Assembly (NCBI GenBank): GCA_963971535.1
Contig: OZ020594.1
Span: forward strand, 111,084,643-111,148,642
Length of the DNA stretch: 64,000 nucleotides
DNA from: Notolepis coatsorum
Taxonomy: Eukaryota; Chordata; Actinopteri; Aulopiformes; Paralepididae
Reading direction: 5' to 3'
Positions 45,753 to 56,800 of the stretch are shown here, one piece after another (position 1 is the first letter of the stretch; each line of letters starts with the position of its first letter). The position numbers and the translations under genes were made by a program. Under the pieces are notes generated by a model that was not told the origin of the DNA, made no database searches, and worked only from the letters and a program-made list of their open reading frames with translations.

Positions 45753-46600
45753 GTAAGATAGCTCACCGAAGTGCTGCTTCAGTATGTCGAAGATCAAGTC
45801 GGGAGTTTTGATGGGGTCAAGTGTGGGGTTGTGTCGTAGCGTAATTCTCATTATACAACGGCATGCAAATTTCTCGATTCTGATTGGCTGAAACAGTCCA
45901 TTTACACGTATGTATTGCGATCAGTCCACGCTTGCTGGCCCAGGACCCGCCCACAACCGAATCACATCACATCAATCCGCCGGATCACAAGAAGGTGGAC
46001 AATAATCTTTACAAATGGATATGTTGATAGCGACTAAACGACTAAATATCAAGCGATTCTGTCACAGCGAATGTCTTAGTCGTTTAAACAATGTTGGATG
46101 ATGTAATTGATGGGTCTTGAATCATTCTGTAACAAAAGAAAAATCGCGGATTGATTGATTGATTAATTTTCAATTCTTTTTAAATTTTTTTTCCTTTCGA
46201 CTGTCAGCGCTCGCTCTAGTCTCCACCCACCGCCACACCCCCCCCCCCCACACACACACGCACACACGCACACACACACGCACACACACGCACACACACA
46301 CACACATACACACTCTGCCTGCAACGCGGGGGATAGTCAGACTGAGAGAGAGCTGGGTGCTGCGCTGTTCTAAGTGAGCATGGCCTATTGAGTTGATTGA
46401 TTGATTGATTGCTAATTTTATTACTGTACGCTTGGTTTCCAACTGGTTAAGTTTAGGCCCTCTACAGTAGGTTTAAAATTTTTTATAAAAGAATAGGGCG
46501 AAAAAAACGTTTTTTTCCTATAGGGCAAAGAAAACGTTTTAATTTGTTTTACCTACTTTCTATAGAAGCATCTAAGAATGAAGTTCTATGGAAAGTAGGT
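45753..46600. other. Spacer with CA array
   Basis: No gene recognised. A C/CA-rich array lies at 46233-46312. ATTGATTGATTG tracts at 46148-46163 and 46391-46411 resemble LINE-Q tails without a recognisable body. Confidence 0.4.
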
Positions 46601-46604
46601 CTGC

Positions 46605-46682
46605 ATTCCCTTAACAATTGTGTGTATTGAGCCGTACTGTATTGTACCCATTCTGCATCTGGTAATAAAATTTTCAATCAAT
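46605..46682 (+). mobile_element. LINE-Q 3-prime end
   Basis: CCCTTAACAATTGTGTGTAT through GGTAATAAAATTTTCAATCA. A 78-bp truncated copy. Confidence 0.8.
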
Positions 46683-46840
46683 CATTCCAATAATACACAG
46701 TTGGATGTGTTAGTTGGTTGGATGCACTTCAAGCTGCTTCCACATGAGGCAACTTCTCTCAATCATTCCAATAATACACAGTTGGATGTGTTAGTTGGTT
46801 GGATGCACTTCCGATCTGCTTCCACATGGAGGCAAATTGT
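46681..46840. repeat. Tandem duplication of about 82 bp
   Basis: Two copies of a block starting ATCATTCCAATAATACACAG with TTGGATGTGTTAGTTGGTTG, at about 46681 and 46763. Confidence 0.85.
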
Positions 46841-46982
46841 CTTTTTTGTAGTTGTGGTAACTACTTTTTCTGGCGGATGGTTTTTTCAATAAATCTTCGA
46901 TTAATGTGTGTTTATTGTATAGAAATAAGGTTGGATGAATGTGGCAGTTGTATAAAAGCTTTACACCACTTGCAGTCGTGAT

Positions 46983-47080
46983 TTGTGAACAATAAACCAT
47001 GCCTAGGCGGGTCTAACGACCCTCGGCTGCGCCCCGGGCCTAACGACCACCCCTAGGCATGGTTTATTGTTCACAAACCA
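46983..47080. repeat. Perfect 26-bp inverted repeat (hairpin)
   Basis: TTTGTGAACAATAAACCATG plus CCTAGG at 46984-47009 is exactly complementary to 47053-47078. The loop of about 44 bp holds two direct copies of TCTAACGACC/CCTAACGACC. It borders a gag fossil (47071-47640). Confidence 0.9.
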
Positions 47081-48307
47081 CTCCTGCGCGTGATGTAATG
47101 CTTAACTACATCTTTCGCCCCCCTCATTAGCTTAGACAATATTCCTTGTGACTGTTGGTGTTTCGGTGTGTTTTTCTTCATAAGGTACACCCCCACTACT
47201 TCCACCCACTCACGAACGGAGTATTTATCACTGCCATCACCCCTGAAAATTGGTGGCTCCTTAACATCGGACTGCATGATGAGCTTTACACCTGACAAAT
47301 TCAACTCAGCTCTCTGCTCCGATTTAAGGCTCTCTGCTGACATGGACCTATTAACACCCCTGTCACCCTGTAACTGGGTCGCAATCGACTGACCAATCTG
47401 ACTGGCCAACTCTGAGATGAGAGCACTCAAATCTACATGAGGAGCTGTTCGTGGGCTTGGCAATTCATACCGGGGGACCTGGCCACCAGTGGAACAAAAC
47501 CATGGGGTTTGCAACCCACCCGCCCTAGGCGTTTGGCCCTCATCACCCAAAAACCAACCTCTCCCAAAGCCCACCCCAGATAAACTATCTCCTTCAGAGA
47601 CCCCAGCCCCTTCTGAATTAGCTGCTGGATCCATGACAAATGAAAAATTCACAGAAATATACAAAAATAAAAATCATACGTACATAAGTATATATATATA
47701 GTCACACAATATCCAATAATCCAAATTCCAATGTTCCTATTTGACACTTTAAAGTAATTACTCTCCTTTCTTCAGTTGTCAACCTTTTCTCGTTTTTATT
47801 TTTTATTTTTTTTAAATCTTATCTAATAAAGTATTTAATTTATTCAAAATGTCCCACACGGCCGAGAGTGACCAACTTGGAACAAAGGTGAGCTTCAGCT
47901 TCCCACGGCGATCGAGATGACATCGATGGCAGATGAATCCGGGTCACAGCACCAATGTAACTGATAGATTCTGCTGCGTTGTGTTCTTGTGTGGTGTCAG
48001 TAACCAGGCAGGAGACAGCACTGCATCTCAGGCTTTTTATTGGCCCTGTCAAACCAGATGTTAAAACAATGTCTTGTTTTATCTTGGCCACAAGATGGCG
48101 CCCTCAGTTCACAGGCTCTCTTCATACATCCAGAGAGACTCCATTTTAAATCACATTGAAATAACACATGGAATAAAACAGTACCATATATCAATACAAA
48201 ATAAACAATATGGGTCACTCATTCACCTGTTAAAACAGATACATTAAAATAATACAAAACCACTAATAAGATTTACTCATTACCTGTCAAACCAGATGCA
48301 AAACAGA
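47071..48307 (-). mobile_element. LTR-retrotransposon fossil: LTR, PBS, gag part
   Basis: Fossil, broken. On the minus strand: part of an LTR (48307-47957; includes GGGCGCCATCTTGTGGCCAA and an AATAAA near 48035), then TTGGTGCTGTGACCCGGAT (47957-47939), which looks like a primer-binding site at the LTR edge, then a gag-like region at 47640-47071 (ELASQIGQSIATQLQGDRG, EPPIFRGDGSDKYSVREWVE). The remaining LTR sequence continues at 58849 beyond the DIRS-like insertion. No pol is present here. Confidence 0.7.
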
Positions 48308-48627
48308 GTTCTGTATCGTATAGCTCTCGCTCGGCGTCACTCTCTGCACTGTCCTCGCACACGTGCACGCGCACTGAATAAAGACCACAATGTACCTTTA
48401 ATCCCAATATTTGTCTGACCACACCCCTATCAGCTTACCCATATAAGCAGGGGTGGGGCCACCCACTCGCCTCCTTCTCGCTTTCACCACAAGGAAGTGC
48501 CTCGGTAGATCCCCACTTGAAGTGATGTGATGGTAGGAGAAGAGTTGGAAAACAAGGATACGTTGACATCATATCTTTATTTTCTCTCTCACTCTCTTAA
48601 AATTGGCGCAACCCCGAGTCAGTCGCC

Positions 48628-50955
48628 ATGGGTTTTGCTCAGCAACGAATGTGCACATTTTTTGTTATTATGTTTGTTTTTACTACTTTTTTTATCGAAG
48701 CATCACTGGCGGGGACGTCGTACGATCGCCAGTCACTTATTGACCTAAACTCCGGACTCAAAGAGGAGTTTAGAGACACTTTATCATGCCAAGAATGGCC
48801 AACGGAGATCAGGCGGGACAAAGACAACACGGGAGACAAAGACGGCCGCAAGACAAAGAAGAAACACAGAGGGAAGAGGAGCGGGATCAGATTAAGATTA
48901 AGGAAATCTGCTTACCGTCCGGCTATTCCATCTATCTTCCTGGCGAATGCTCGTTCGCTAGAGAGTAAGATGGATGATTTACGAGCGCGGGTCCGATTCC
49001 AGCGAGAGATGAGGGAATGCAATATCCTGTGTTTCACAGAGACCTGGCTGAAACCAGTGACTCCTGATCACAGCATCTCTCCCTCCAACTCCTTCACCAT
49101 CTTCAGAGCGGACCGTACAGAAGCCTCCGGGAAGAGCATCGGCGGGGGGCTATGCCTTATGACCAACAACGGCTGGACTAGCCCCGGGGAAGTGAAGATA
49201 CTCTCCCGTTCATGCTCTCCCGACATGGAACACCTCACGATCCAATGTCGCCCGTTCCATCTTCCGCGCGAATTCACTGCAGTGATCATGACTGCAGTGT
49301 ACATCCACCCCCAGGCGAACGTCGGCAGGGCGCTAGCGGAACTACACGACCATCTGAACGCGCACCAGATCAAGCACCCAGACGCAGCCATGATCGTAGC
49401 CGGGGACTTCAATCAAGCGAATCTGAAGAAAGTCATGCCGTCTTTCTTCCAGCACATCGTCTGCTCCACAAGGGGAGGAAATACACTCGACCACTGTTAC
49501 ACCCCGTTCAGAGCCGGATACAAGGCTGTACCGGCTCCACCATTAGCGGGAGCAACAAACACGTCGGATCATACCGCCATCTTTCTTGTCCCAGCATATA
49601 AACAGAGATCACGTGACGCCGTCGTGTCACGTGAGGTAAAAAAATCGGACGACCAATCAGAGGCCACGTTTCAGGACGCACTAGATGACGCCGACTGGGG
49701 AATGTTCAGGAGGAGTAACAGTGACGTCAGCGATTTCACAGACGCTGTGGTGTCATTCATAACAACACTGGCTGATAGTATCGTCCCCACAAAGAAGGCG
49801 AGGGTGTTCCCAAACCAGAAACCATGGGTGGACAGTACTATCAGAACAGCCCTGAACTCTCGCACCACTGCTTATAACCGGGGCAGAGAGTCAGGAAACA
49901 TGGAAGAGTACAAGACAACAGTCTACACTCTGCGCAAGGCTGTCAAACTTGCTAAGAGGACGTATGCCGACAAGATGGAGGCACAAATGGCACAGAATGA
50001 CACAAGAGGATTATGGCAGGGACTGAGGGCTATAACTGACTACAAAGTCAGCGCCCCCTCAATGGGGAGCGACGACGCCTCCCTTGCGGACCAGCTCAAC
50101 ATCTTCTACGCGCGGTTTGGTGCAAACAGTGGCACTGCTAGCCCAACGGCTAGTGACGTCACTGGTGCGCCGGCTGCTGTGGAGGGGGGGGGGCATCCGC
50201 GGGGGGGCGGGGACGCTCTCTCATTGACGGTACACAGTGTGAGAAGAGCATTTATGCAGGTGAACACCAGGAAGGCTGCTGGCCCAGATGGAATAACAGG
50301 ACGCATACTTAAGTCCTGTGCCAACCAGCTTGCCCCGGTGTTCACCGCCATATTTAATCAATCCCTGGCGGAGTCGGTGGTCCCTGCCTGCTTCAAGATG
50401 TCTACCATCATCCCTGTACCGAAGAAACCCTCCCCAACATGTCCAAATGACTACAGACCGGTGGCACTCACCTCTGTGGTCATGAAATGTTTTGAGAGGC
50501 TGGTCAAGGACCACATTTGTGCCTCCCTCCCCAGTGATATGGACCCTATGCAATTTGCATACAGGACAAACAGGTCCACTGACAACGCGGTCTCCCAGGT
50601 ACTGCACAGCACCCTCTCCCACCTTGACCGTCAGAAGGGGGGCTATGTGAGACTGTTGTTCATTGACTACAGCTCAGCGTTCAACACCATAGTCCCCACC
50701 AGACTGGTGGACAAGCTGATCGAGCTGGGTCTGAGCTCCGCCCTGAGCGCCTGGGTACTGGACTTTCTGAGTGAAAGACCCCAGGCGGTCAGGGTGGGGG
50801 GTCAGACCTCCAACACCATCACCCTGAGCATCGGGTCCCCCCAGGGCTGTGTTCTAAGCCCCCTGCTGTACTCACTCTACACACACGACTGTGTGGCCAA
50901 GTTCAGCTCCAACTCCATAGTGAAGTTCGCAGACGACACGTGGTGGTGGGGCTGA
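48628..50955 (+). CDS. LINE ORF2: AP endonuclease and RT (first frame)
   Basis: The start at 48628 (MGFAQQRMCTFF) is the first ATG of the frame and opens with a hydrophobic stretch of unknown meaning. Residues about 110-330 are the APE-type endonuclease: SIFLANARSLESKMDDLRAR, CFTETWL (Glu), VAGDFNQANL (Asp, Asn), and NTSDHTAIF (catalytic SDH). The RT follows: KAAGPDGITGRILKSCANQL, NDYRPVALTSVVMKCFERLV, FAYRTNRSTDNAV, LLFIDYSSAFNTIVP (catalytic Asp), SPQGCVLSPLLYSLYTHDC and KFADDT. Loss of one base just after FADD (about 50938) ends the frame as WWWG; the protein continues at 50940-51611. YSSAFNT is like Rex1 elements; clade is tentative. Confidence 0.88.
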   Translation: MGFAQQRMCTFFVIMFVFTTFFIEASLAGTSYDRQSLIDLNSGLKEEFRDTLSCQEWPTEIRRDKDNTGDKDGRKTKKKHRGKRSGIRLRLRKSAYRPAIPSIFLANARSLESKMDDLRARVRFQREMRECNILCFTETWLKPVTPDHSISPSNSFTIFRADRTEASGKSIGGGLCLMTNNGWTSPGEVKILSRSCSPDMEHLTIQCRPFHLPREFTAVIMTAVYIHPQANVGRALAELHDHLNAHQIKHPDAAMIVAGDFNQANLKKVMPSFFQHIVCSTRGGNTLDHCYTPFRAGYKAVPAPPLAGATNTSDHTAIFLVPAYKQRSRDAVVSREVKKSDDQSEATFQDALDDADWGMFRRSNSDVSDFTDAVVSFITTLADSIVPTKKARVFPNQKPWVDSTIRTALNSRTTAYNRGRESGNMEEYKTTVYTLRKAVKLAKRTYADKMEAQMAQNDTRGLWQGLRAITDYKVSAPSMGSDDASLADQLNIFYARFGANSGTASPTASDVTGAPAAVEGGGHPRGGGDALSLTVHSVRRAFMQVNTRKAAGPDGITGRILKSCANQLAPVFTAIFNQSLAESVVPACFKMSTIIPVPKKPSPTCPNDYRPVALTSVVMKCFERLVKDHICASLPSDMDPMQFAYRTNRSTDNAVSQVLHSTLSHLDRQKGGYVRLLFIDYSSAFNTIVPTRLVDKLIELGLSSALSAWVLDFLSERPQAVRVGGQTSNTITLSIGSPQGCVLSPLLYSLYTHDCVAKFSSNSIVKFADDTWWWG

Positions 50956-51611
50956 TCTCGGACAACGACGAGAAGGCCTACCGGGAGGAGGTTGAGGTAC
51001 TGGAACTCTGGTGCCAGGACAACAGCCTGCTCCTGAACATTGGTAAAACCAAGGAACTGATCGTGGATTATAGGAGAGGACAGCAGGAGACACACACACC
51101 ACTGATGATTAACGGGGCTACCGTGGACAGGGTGAGCAGCTTTAAGTACCTGGGGGTCCACATCTCAGAGGATCTGACATGGTCAACACACATAGACACA
51201 GTAGTAAAGAAGGCGAAACAGCGCCTCTACCACCTGAGACAGTTAAGGAAGTTCAGAGTATCGGGGAAGATACTCCAGTCCTTCTACTCAGGAGCTGTAG
51301 AGAGCATCTTGACCGGAAACATCACTGCCTGGTATGGAAACAGCACGGCACAAGACAAGAAGGCCCTACAGAGAGTGGTGCGCTCAGCTGAGCGTACCAC
51401 GGGTATTGCACTACCTCCCCTGCAGGTTCTATACAACAAGAGGTGCAAATCCAGAGCCTGCAGGATAATGAAAGACCCTCACCACCCCAATAACAGCCTG
51501 TTCCAGCTGCTGAGGTCAGGCAGACGCCTGCGAACCCCAGCTACTAGGACAGAGCGGCTTAGGCTCAGCTTCTTCCCCCAGGCCATCAGAGCCCTGAACA
51601 ATGAACATTGA
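50940..51611 (+). CDS. LINE ORF2: RT thumb and C-terminus (second frame)
   Basis: This continues the RT after the frameshift near 50938: VVGLISDNDEKAYREEVEVL, NSLLLNIGKTKELIVDYRRG, RVSSFKYLGVHISEDLTWST, KAKQRLYHLRQLRKFRVSGK, TGNITAWYGNSTAQDKKALQ and LSFFPQAIRALNNEH. Apart from the single frameshift the ORF looks intact, so this insertion is probably recent. The 3-prime UTR carries GAACACACACACGACACGC-type repeats and then the tail. Confidence 0.87.
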   Translation: MVVGLISDNDEKAYREEVEVLELWCQDNSLLLNIGKTKELIVDYRRGQQETHTPLMINGATVDRVSSFKYLGVHISEDLTWSTHIDTVVKKAKQRLYHLRQLRKFRVSGKILQSFYSGAVESILTGNITAWYGNSTAQDKKALQRVVRSAERTTGIALPPLQVLYNKRCKSRACRIMKDPHHPNNSLFQLLRSGRRLRTPATRTERLRLSFFPQAIRALNNEH

Positions 51612-52027
51612 GTGCCACAGAACACTGAACTATCCACACACAAGCACACATGAACACACACACGACACGCACGCTGTGCACGCTCACACACTAGCAGCCA
51701 CTTAACACTTTAACATGAGCGGGCACACACTCATGCCGCACACTTATGGCCAAAAGGAAAGGCCACTTTAAATTAGAATAACAGGAACAGTGTATTGCAC
51801 TACCAAAGCTACCTAGCATGTCCTATATGCTCTGTAAATAACTATGTACAGATACCGAGATGTCACACCATGTTACCTGTTACCTGTTTATTGCACAATG
51901 TTGTTTTTTATTGGATTCTATTATATGTTGTAACACTGTATTGCACATCGTTGCGGGCAAGACCACCCGCATTTCATTGTATACTTGTATGCCGTGACAA
52001 TTAAAACTCTTGACTTGACTTGACTTG

Positions 52028-52236
52028 ACTATTTTCGAGAAAATACGGCGATATTGTCTTCGTACTGGAGTGTCTGGCAGATGATGATCATTCTAAAAAT
52101 CCTGCACCGGTTTTCGTATTGGGAGTTTGCGCCGCTACATGCCTTTCCAACTGCAGTCCTTGCTGTGTGCTGGTTGCGGTAAAGACACAGCTGGGCTGTA
52201 GGACGCGCCGCTGTTGTGAGAAGCGGTGGGTTCCAG
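52028..52236. other. DIRS interior between LINE and Harbinger-like element
   Basis: No coding region is recognised. The sequence continues beyond 53873, as shown by the CAG duplication at the Harbinger-like element. Confidence 0.35.
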
Positions 52237-53870
52237 GGCCCTCATTCATCAACGTGGACGTAGAATATGTTCTATTTTCACACGTAAGCACAGAATGTAG
52301 AATCAGTGCATGCACAGGAAAATCGGGATTCACCACACGTGCGTACGCAGGTTCTACGCACACCTGTCATGATGAATATGACTTTGATCCTACGTTTGAG
52401 CTCGTGCACTGTTTTAAGTATTTGCATACCAGAACCGCCCCGATTAACCATATACGGTAATGGAATACCCCCATGAAATGTGGAAAAATGGACTAAGCCG
52501 AGGGAAGCGTGTTATGAGAACGGTGATGTCGGATATGATATCTATTAACCATTGCTGCCTGGGCAGCGCAAACACTAATAAAGACCGTGCTGGAATATGA
52601 CTGCCTTTTCCCGTGTTGTTTGATTAATACCCAGGGATTAAGGTTCTCCTCAATTTTATTCCAAATCGCGATGGATTTTCCGTCAATTTTCTACCTGCTG
52701 CATATGATTTCTAGAGGCATACTACAATCTATTTTGATGTCAGTATTGGGTAGCCTATATAAACAATAATACGAGAGCATATACAAGAACAATGAATCTC
52801 ACTGCATGTATGATGTAGCCTGCCTTTCAATACATGAACTTGAATCCCATCATGTTTGTGTGCGGGACTCACAAGGCTGTTGTCACAATGGGTGGTACCG
52901 GTACAGTAATAACAGTCCACACAATATCACGATGGACCATGCCATAGCCTATGTTCTATTAGGACATGATCTGTGACGACAAATGTTCTAGAATGTTTGA
53001 TTAAGATATCATACTCTGACAGCATGCCTATGATCAACAAAAACGCGAACTTGAATCCCATCATATACATAGTCTGTCCACTATCTGGTGTCATTGCAAT
53101 GCGTTTCTTATTCTTTCTTATACAGTAAAAAGGGGGAAGAACACTATATCGTGGGTGTTCCTATGACTTGTATTCTGCTTACAGCTTCGAAATTCCATTT
53201 GTTTCGTTTAACGTAAAGCCTTTTAAATATAATCAAAACGTTCCTGTGTTTCTGCGGTCTGTGCGCAAAATAATAACTATTATGATGAATTGAAAATGGG
53301 GGACCCTGATGGAAACAAGACGAAAGTCTTTCTCAGGTCTGCATCCTCTTAACAATTGTATGTATTGAGCTGTACTGTACTGTACCCATTCTGCAATCTG
53401 TTAATAAACTTTTCAATCAATCAATCAATCAGTTGAGCTACGCGGAGCGCAGTCAGTCAGTACACCCCGTATATTCCGATAACGGCGATAACGCTATATA
53501 AACCATGCTGCATTCATTCTGAGAGAAAGATCTATTATTCCAAATGCTATTTATAGGGTTTTCTTTTGACCATAATTACACTACTGTTGCTATTTTACAA
53601 TGAACTATAATGAATTACGGGGGTCATACAGAACACGCGCCAGTGTCTTTATTTCCGCGTTGGAACGAATGCATGTACTGAGGAGCGCTTGTGCGTAGTA
53701 ACGATATTCTACCACTGGGCGTCAGCTAAGTGTGCTCAGAGCTGTGCGTAGACATAAGCACAAAGTCAAGTTCAAGTTGAAATTGATGAATCCCACTCTT
53801 TGCTTAGAAATGATCGTACGCACAGGGTAAGCACAAATCTGTGCGTAAGACACGTTGATGAATGAGGGCC
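52237..53870. mobile_element. PIF/Harbinger-like element with CAG duplication
   Basis: The ends are GGCCCTCATTCATCAACGTG and its near-complement CACGTTGATGAATGAGGGCC. CAG flanks both sides (52234-52236, 53871-53873). Subterminal TACGCACA/TGTGCGTA motifs recur near both ends (52340-52350, 53745-53850). A LINE-Q tail is inserted at 53278-53430. No transposase is visible. Confidence 0.8.
53278..53435 (+). mobile_element. LINE-Q 3-prime end
   Basis: TTATGATGAATTGAAAATGG through CTGTTAATAAACTTTTCAAT and three CAAT units. Confidence 0.85.
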
Positions 53871-53873
53871 CAG

Positions 53874-56800
53874 GTTTGGTGAGTTATGTTTTGCTGGCAA
53901 GCTCCACTTGTCTGTTAGTGCTATGGGGGCTAGTTGACAATGTTTATGAAAACCGGCCCCAGACTAGGGTCCTTTGTTCAGCCTCTTAGGCGACAGAAGA
54001 CCTTGGTCTGAAGCCCATTATAGTTTAACTAGTGGGCCACGACCATTAACACTGGTGATCCCTGTGTTTTCTGGACGAGTGGATGTCTCTCTGTCACCGT
54101 GTTAGGCCCCATCTTTCATATCCAAATGAGAGTATTCCCTCACGAGGAGATATGGGCATAGATGTTCATTAGCGGAAGATCTGTGTTCAAAGTCAGCTAC
54201 ACAGGCCAGTTGGGTATTGTGCTGGCTCCGTCGGGTGTTGGTAAAATCACTGTTGTAAAAACTGTGTTAACATCTTGTTTCTCTTTTCTCTTAAAAAGTG
54301 AGGAGGGTTTCAGAACGGCGGCCTGTCTGGGTGAGTGTTATATCATTGTGTACAAGTTCAGGTGATAGCTGCTTAGCTTATGTGCTAGTGGTGGCCTACT
54401 GTTAGCCAGTAAGCTGTTAGCTGCGGCGCTAGCCTGCTGTGATCACTAAGTGGCCTACCTGGGTTAGGCTAGGAAACGTTAGCTTGCTGCTATCACTGCT
54501 TAGCTTACATGCTAGTGGTGGCCTACTGTTAGCCAGTCAGCTGTTAGCTGCGGCGCTGGCCTACTGTGATCACTAGGTGGCCTACCTAGGTTAGGCTAGG
54601 AAACGTTAGCTTGCTGTTATCGGCCGAGGCCCAGCGCGGGGTGGCTCCGGCCCCTCGCGCGCCGCCGCGGTTCCCAACTCCCCTCTCCCTCACGGGGAGA
54701 GGCGGGGGGGGATTCGAAGCTCCCCTCTGGTCGCGTGCGCCGTTCGCTCGGCGTCTCGCGGGCAGGGGCGGTAGCGACCGACGGTTGGAGCGGCCGTTAG
54801 CTTAATGCTACTCTGTTGAACGTGCTTTGATTATAACATGTTTTAAACACTCTTGACTACGACGTCATCTTTGACAGAGGATGTTCGTCGAACCTGCCCT
54901 GGGCCAGGACGGCAAGGACTGCGTCAACAAGAGGGACCGTAGCGACGGGGTGGAGCGGCGACGCTGCCCAGATCGACAACACGGAACGGCTGTGTTTACT
55001 ACGGTGCCTTGAGACTGCACTTCGCTTGATCTACGCTCCGGGTAGGCAAGGTTTGGCCAGACCTTGTACACTTCTTCTGGCTTTCCCTTCTAAATGTTTT
55101 GTAAATAACGATGTTTTCCAAAAACGAGTGTTGCTGCACTACATTTAGTATACGACGCGAGTTATGTGTGAATTGTCTTGTCACTGGTATTTAGCTTCTC
55201 CATGCAAATCGGGTTGTTGTTACAGATGTGAAAATGATCTGGTTTGTTGTGTTGAGAAACATCATGTGTGTTTATATGTACCGTGTACTCACAACTAAGG
55301 GGGTTAACTAACCTATAAAGCTATGCTTGGTGACAAAATGAGTAAAGAATGATTCTTTTCTCAGCCTGTAATGACAATGAACAGTGTGTTCACATATTAA
55401 CAGGTTTTCCTGTTTTAACTGGCCGTATTAAGGGTAAAGTAGGAGGATTGTGTTTCCCCCCGGTTCCCTGGGGACTTCTTCATCCTCCTTTCAGACATGT
55501 TGTTGCACTACATTGTGTCACTGTGTGGTAGGGATACGATGTAACCCTTAGCTTGATTGCTGAGGTTGTGCTAAAACTGCTGGAGAAACTTTATTTTCCT
55601 AAAAGAAAAAATTGTTTGGTCGCTTTCGTGTGTGCTTAGCAAGGCCTGTGGCCGATACTAATCGAGAATTATGTATTCTCTCATTATGAAAAACGGCGTT
55701 CCTCTGTAGAGTGTTTTTGCCATTTTTTGTAGGTGATGATGGGTTGTGTGTGTCATGTGACCTACAACTGGGTTGGACTGGCCACAGAAGCACATGTGTA
55801 AGTTTGGTACCGGGGCTCTTGGAGAGCCCTCTCTATTCTGTGTTTTTTCCTTAGTAAAAATCAGATAGCAGGTTAGCTCATGCGCTGTGTGAAGCTGTCA
55901 GACGTTTCATAGAGCTGACTATGACTGTGTCATACTCTCTTTTTGTCATTACATCGTATCATGGGTGTGGGGTCGTAAAGGGGTGAACTGGTAACCTTTC
56001 CTCCCCCTTTTTTCTGTTGGTCAGGGGTAAACCCACCTGTCCTTCAAGGTTCCTGTCACGTTGCGGTTCAGCACGTTACAGGGTGAGGGGGGGGGGGGGG
56101 AGTTACCTGGTCCCACGGCCTGGAATATTGGGCGTGTGCACCGCAGAAATTCCCCCGCCATAGAGTACGTCACCGTGCGTGTCTCTGTTTGTAGGACTTC
56201 CGTGTGCTGTTCAGGTCCATGTGATGGATCTGTTTCGGGGGGTGGTCAGGGCTCCTCCTCACCAAGCTCCTATTCGGGCCTTCTGTGAGTTGGGACTCCT
56301 TCCGTGAGGAGGGAGCCTCCTTCAGAGTACAGTGCCTCCTCCTCAGATTGTCAAGGTGAGTGGACCCTCTAGAAGGAGTCCTACTCTATTGTGTATGTAT
56401 TCCATTCAATTCGATTATTGAGTGTGTATGGGTTCAGTGCCTCCTCCCCGGAGAGCCCTAAAACCAATTTTTTACATGGCTCAAGGTGCAATATATTCTT
56501 TTCAATCTGTACAGCTCGCGTGGGAAGTCTCTCTGGGGATTCCCGTCTCCTTCCTATGGGAGGGTGGTGGGATGTAAAAATGTGAATTTTTTTTACCCCC
56601 GGCTATGTAGACTGGGATACATACTGTTGGTGCTTCCTTCTTTTCTACTAAAAAGAGTTGGAATTAGGAAGTATCACACCCCTCTTGTCGTTCCCCTGGG
56701 CGCCTTGGGGATTCAATGACAGGTCTAAATAGCCTGTTCATTGATGTGGGTGTGTCCCGACGCACGTATAGTGCTAGCTCGGGGTGTTCTGTAAACAGGC

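Larger units (their letters stand above)
48495..52027 (+). mobile_element. Rex1-like LINE, nearly complete
   Basis: It includes a 5-prime region (about 48495-48627), ORF2 with endonuclease and RT (48628-51611) and a 3-prime UTR ending in CTTGACTTGACTTGACTTGA at about 52027. It is the most complete LINE in the window. The exact 5-prime end is uncertain. Its 3-prime end family also supplies the fragment at 43964-44150. Confidence 0.8.

Noticed and set aside
44839-45811. Histidine/cysteine-rich frames of up to 305 codons
   Set aside because: They translate a 22-bp minisatellite; the same peptide pattern appears in all three plus frames.
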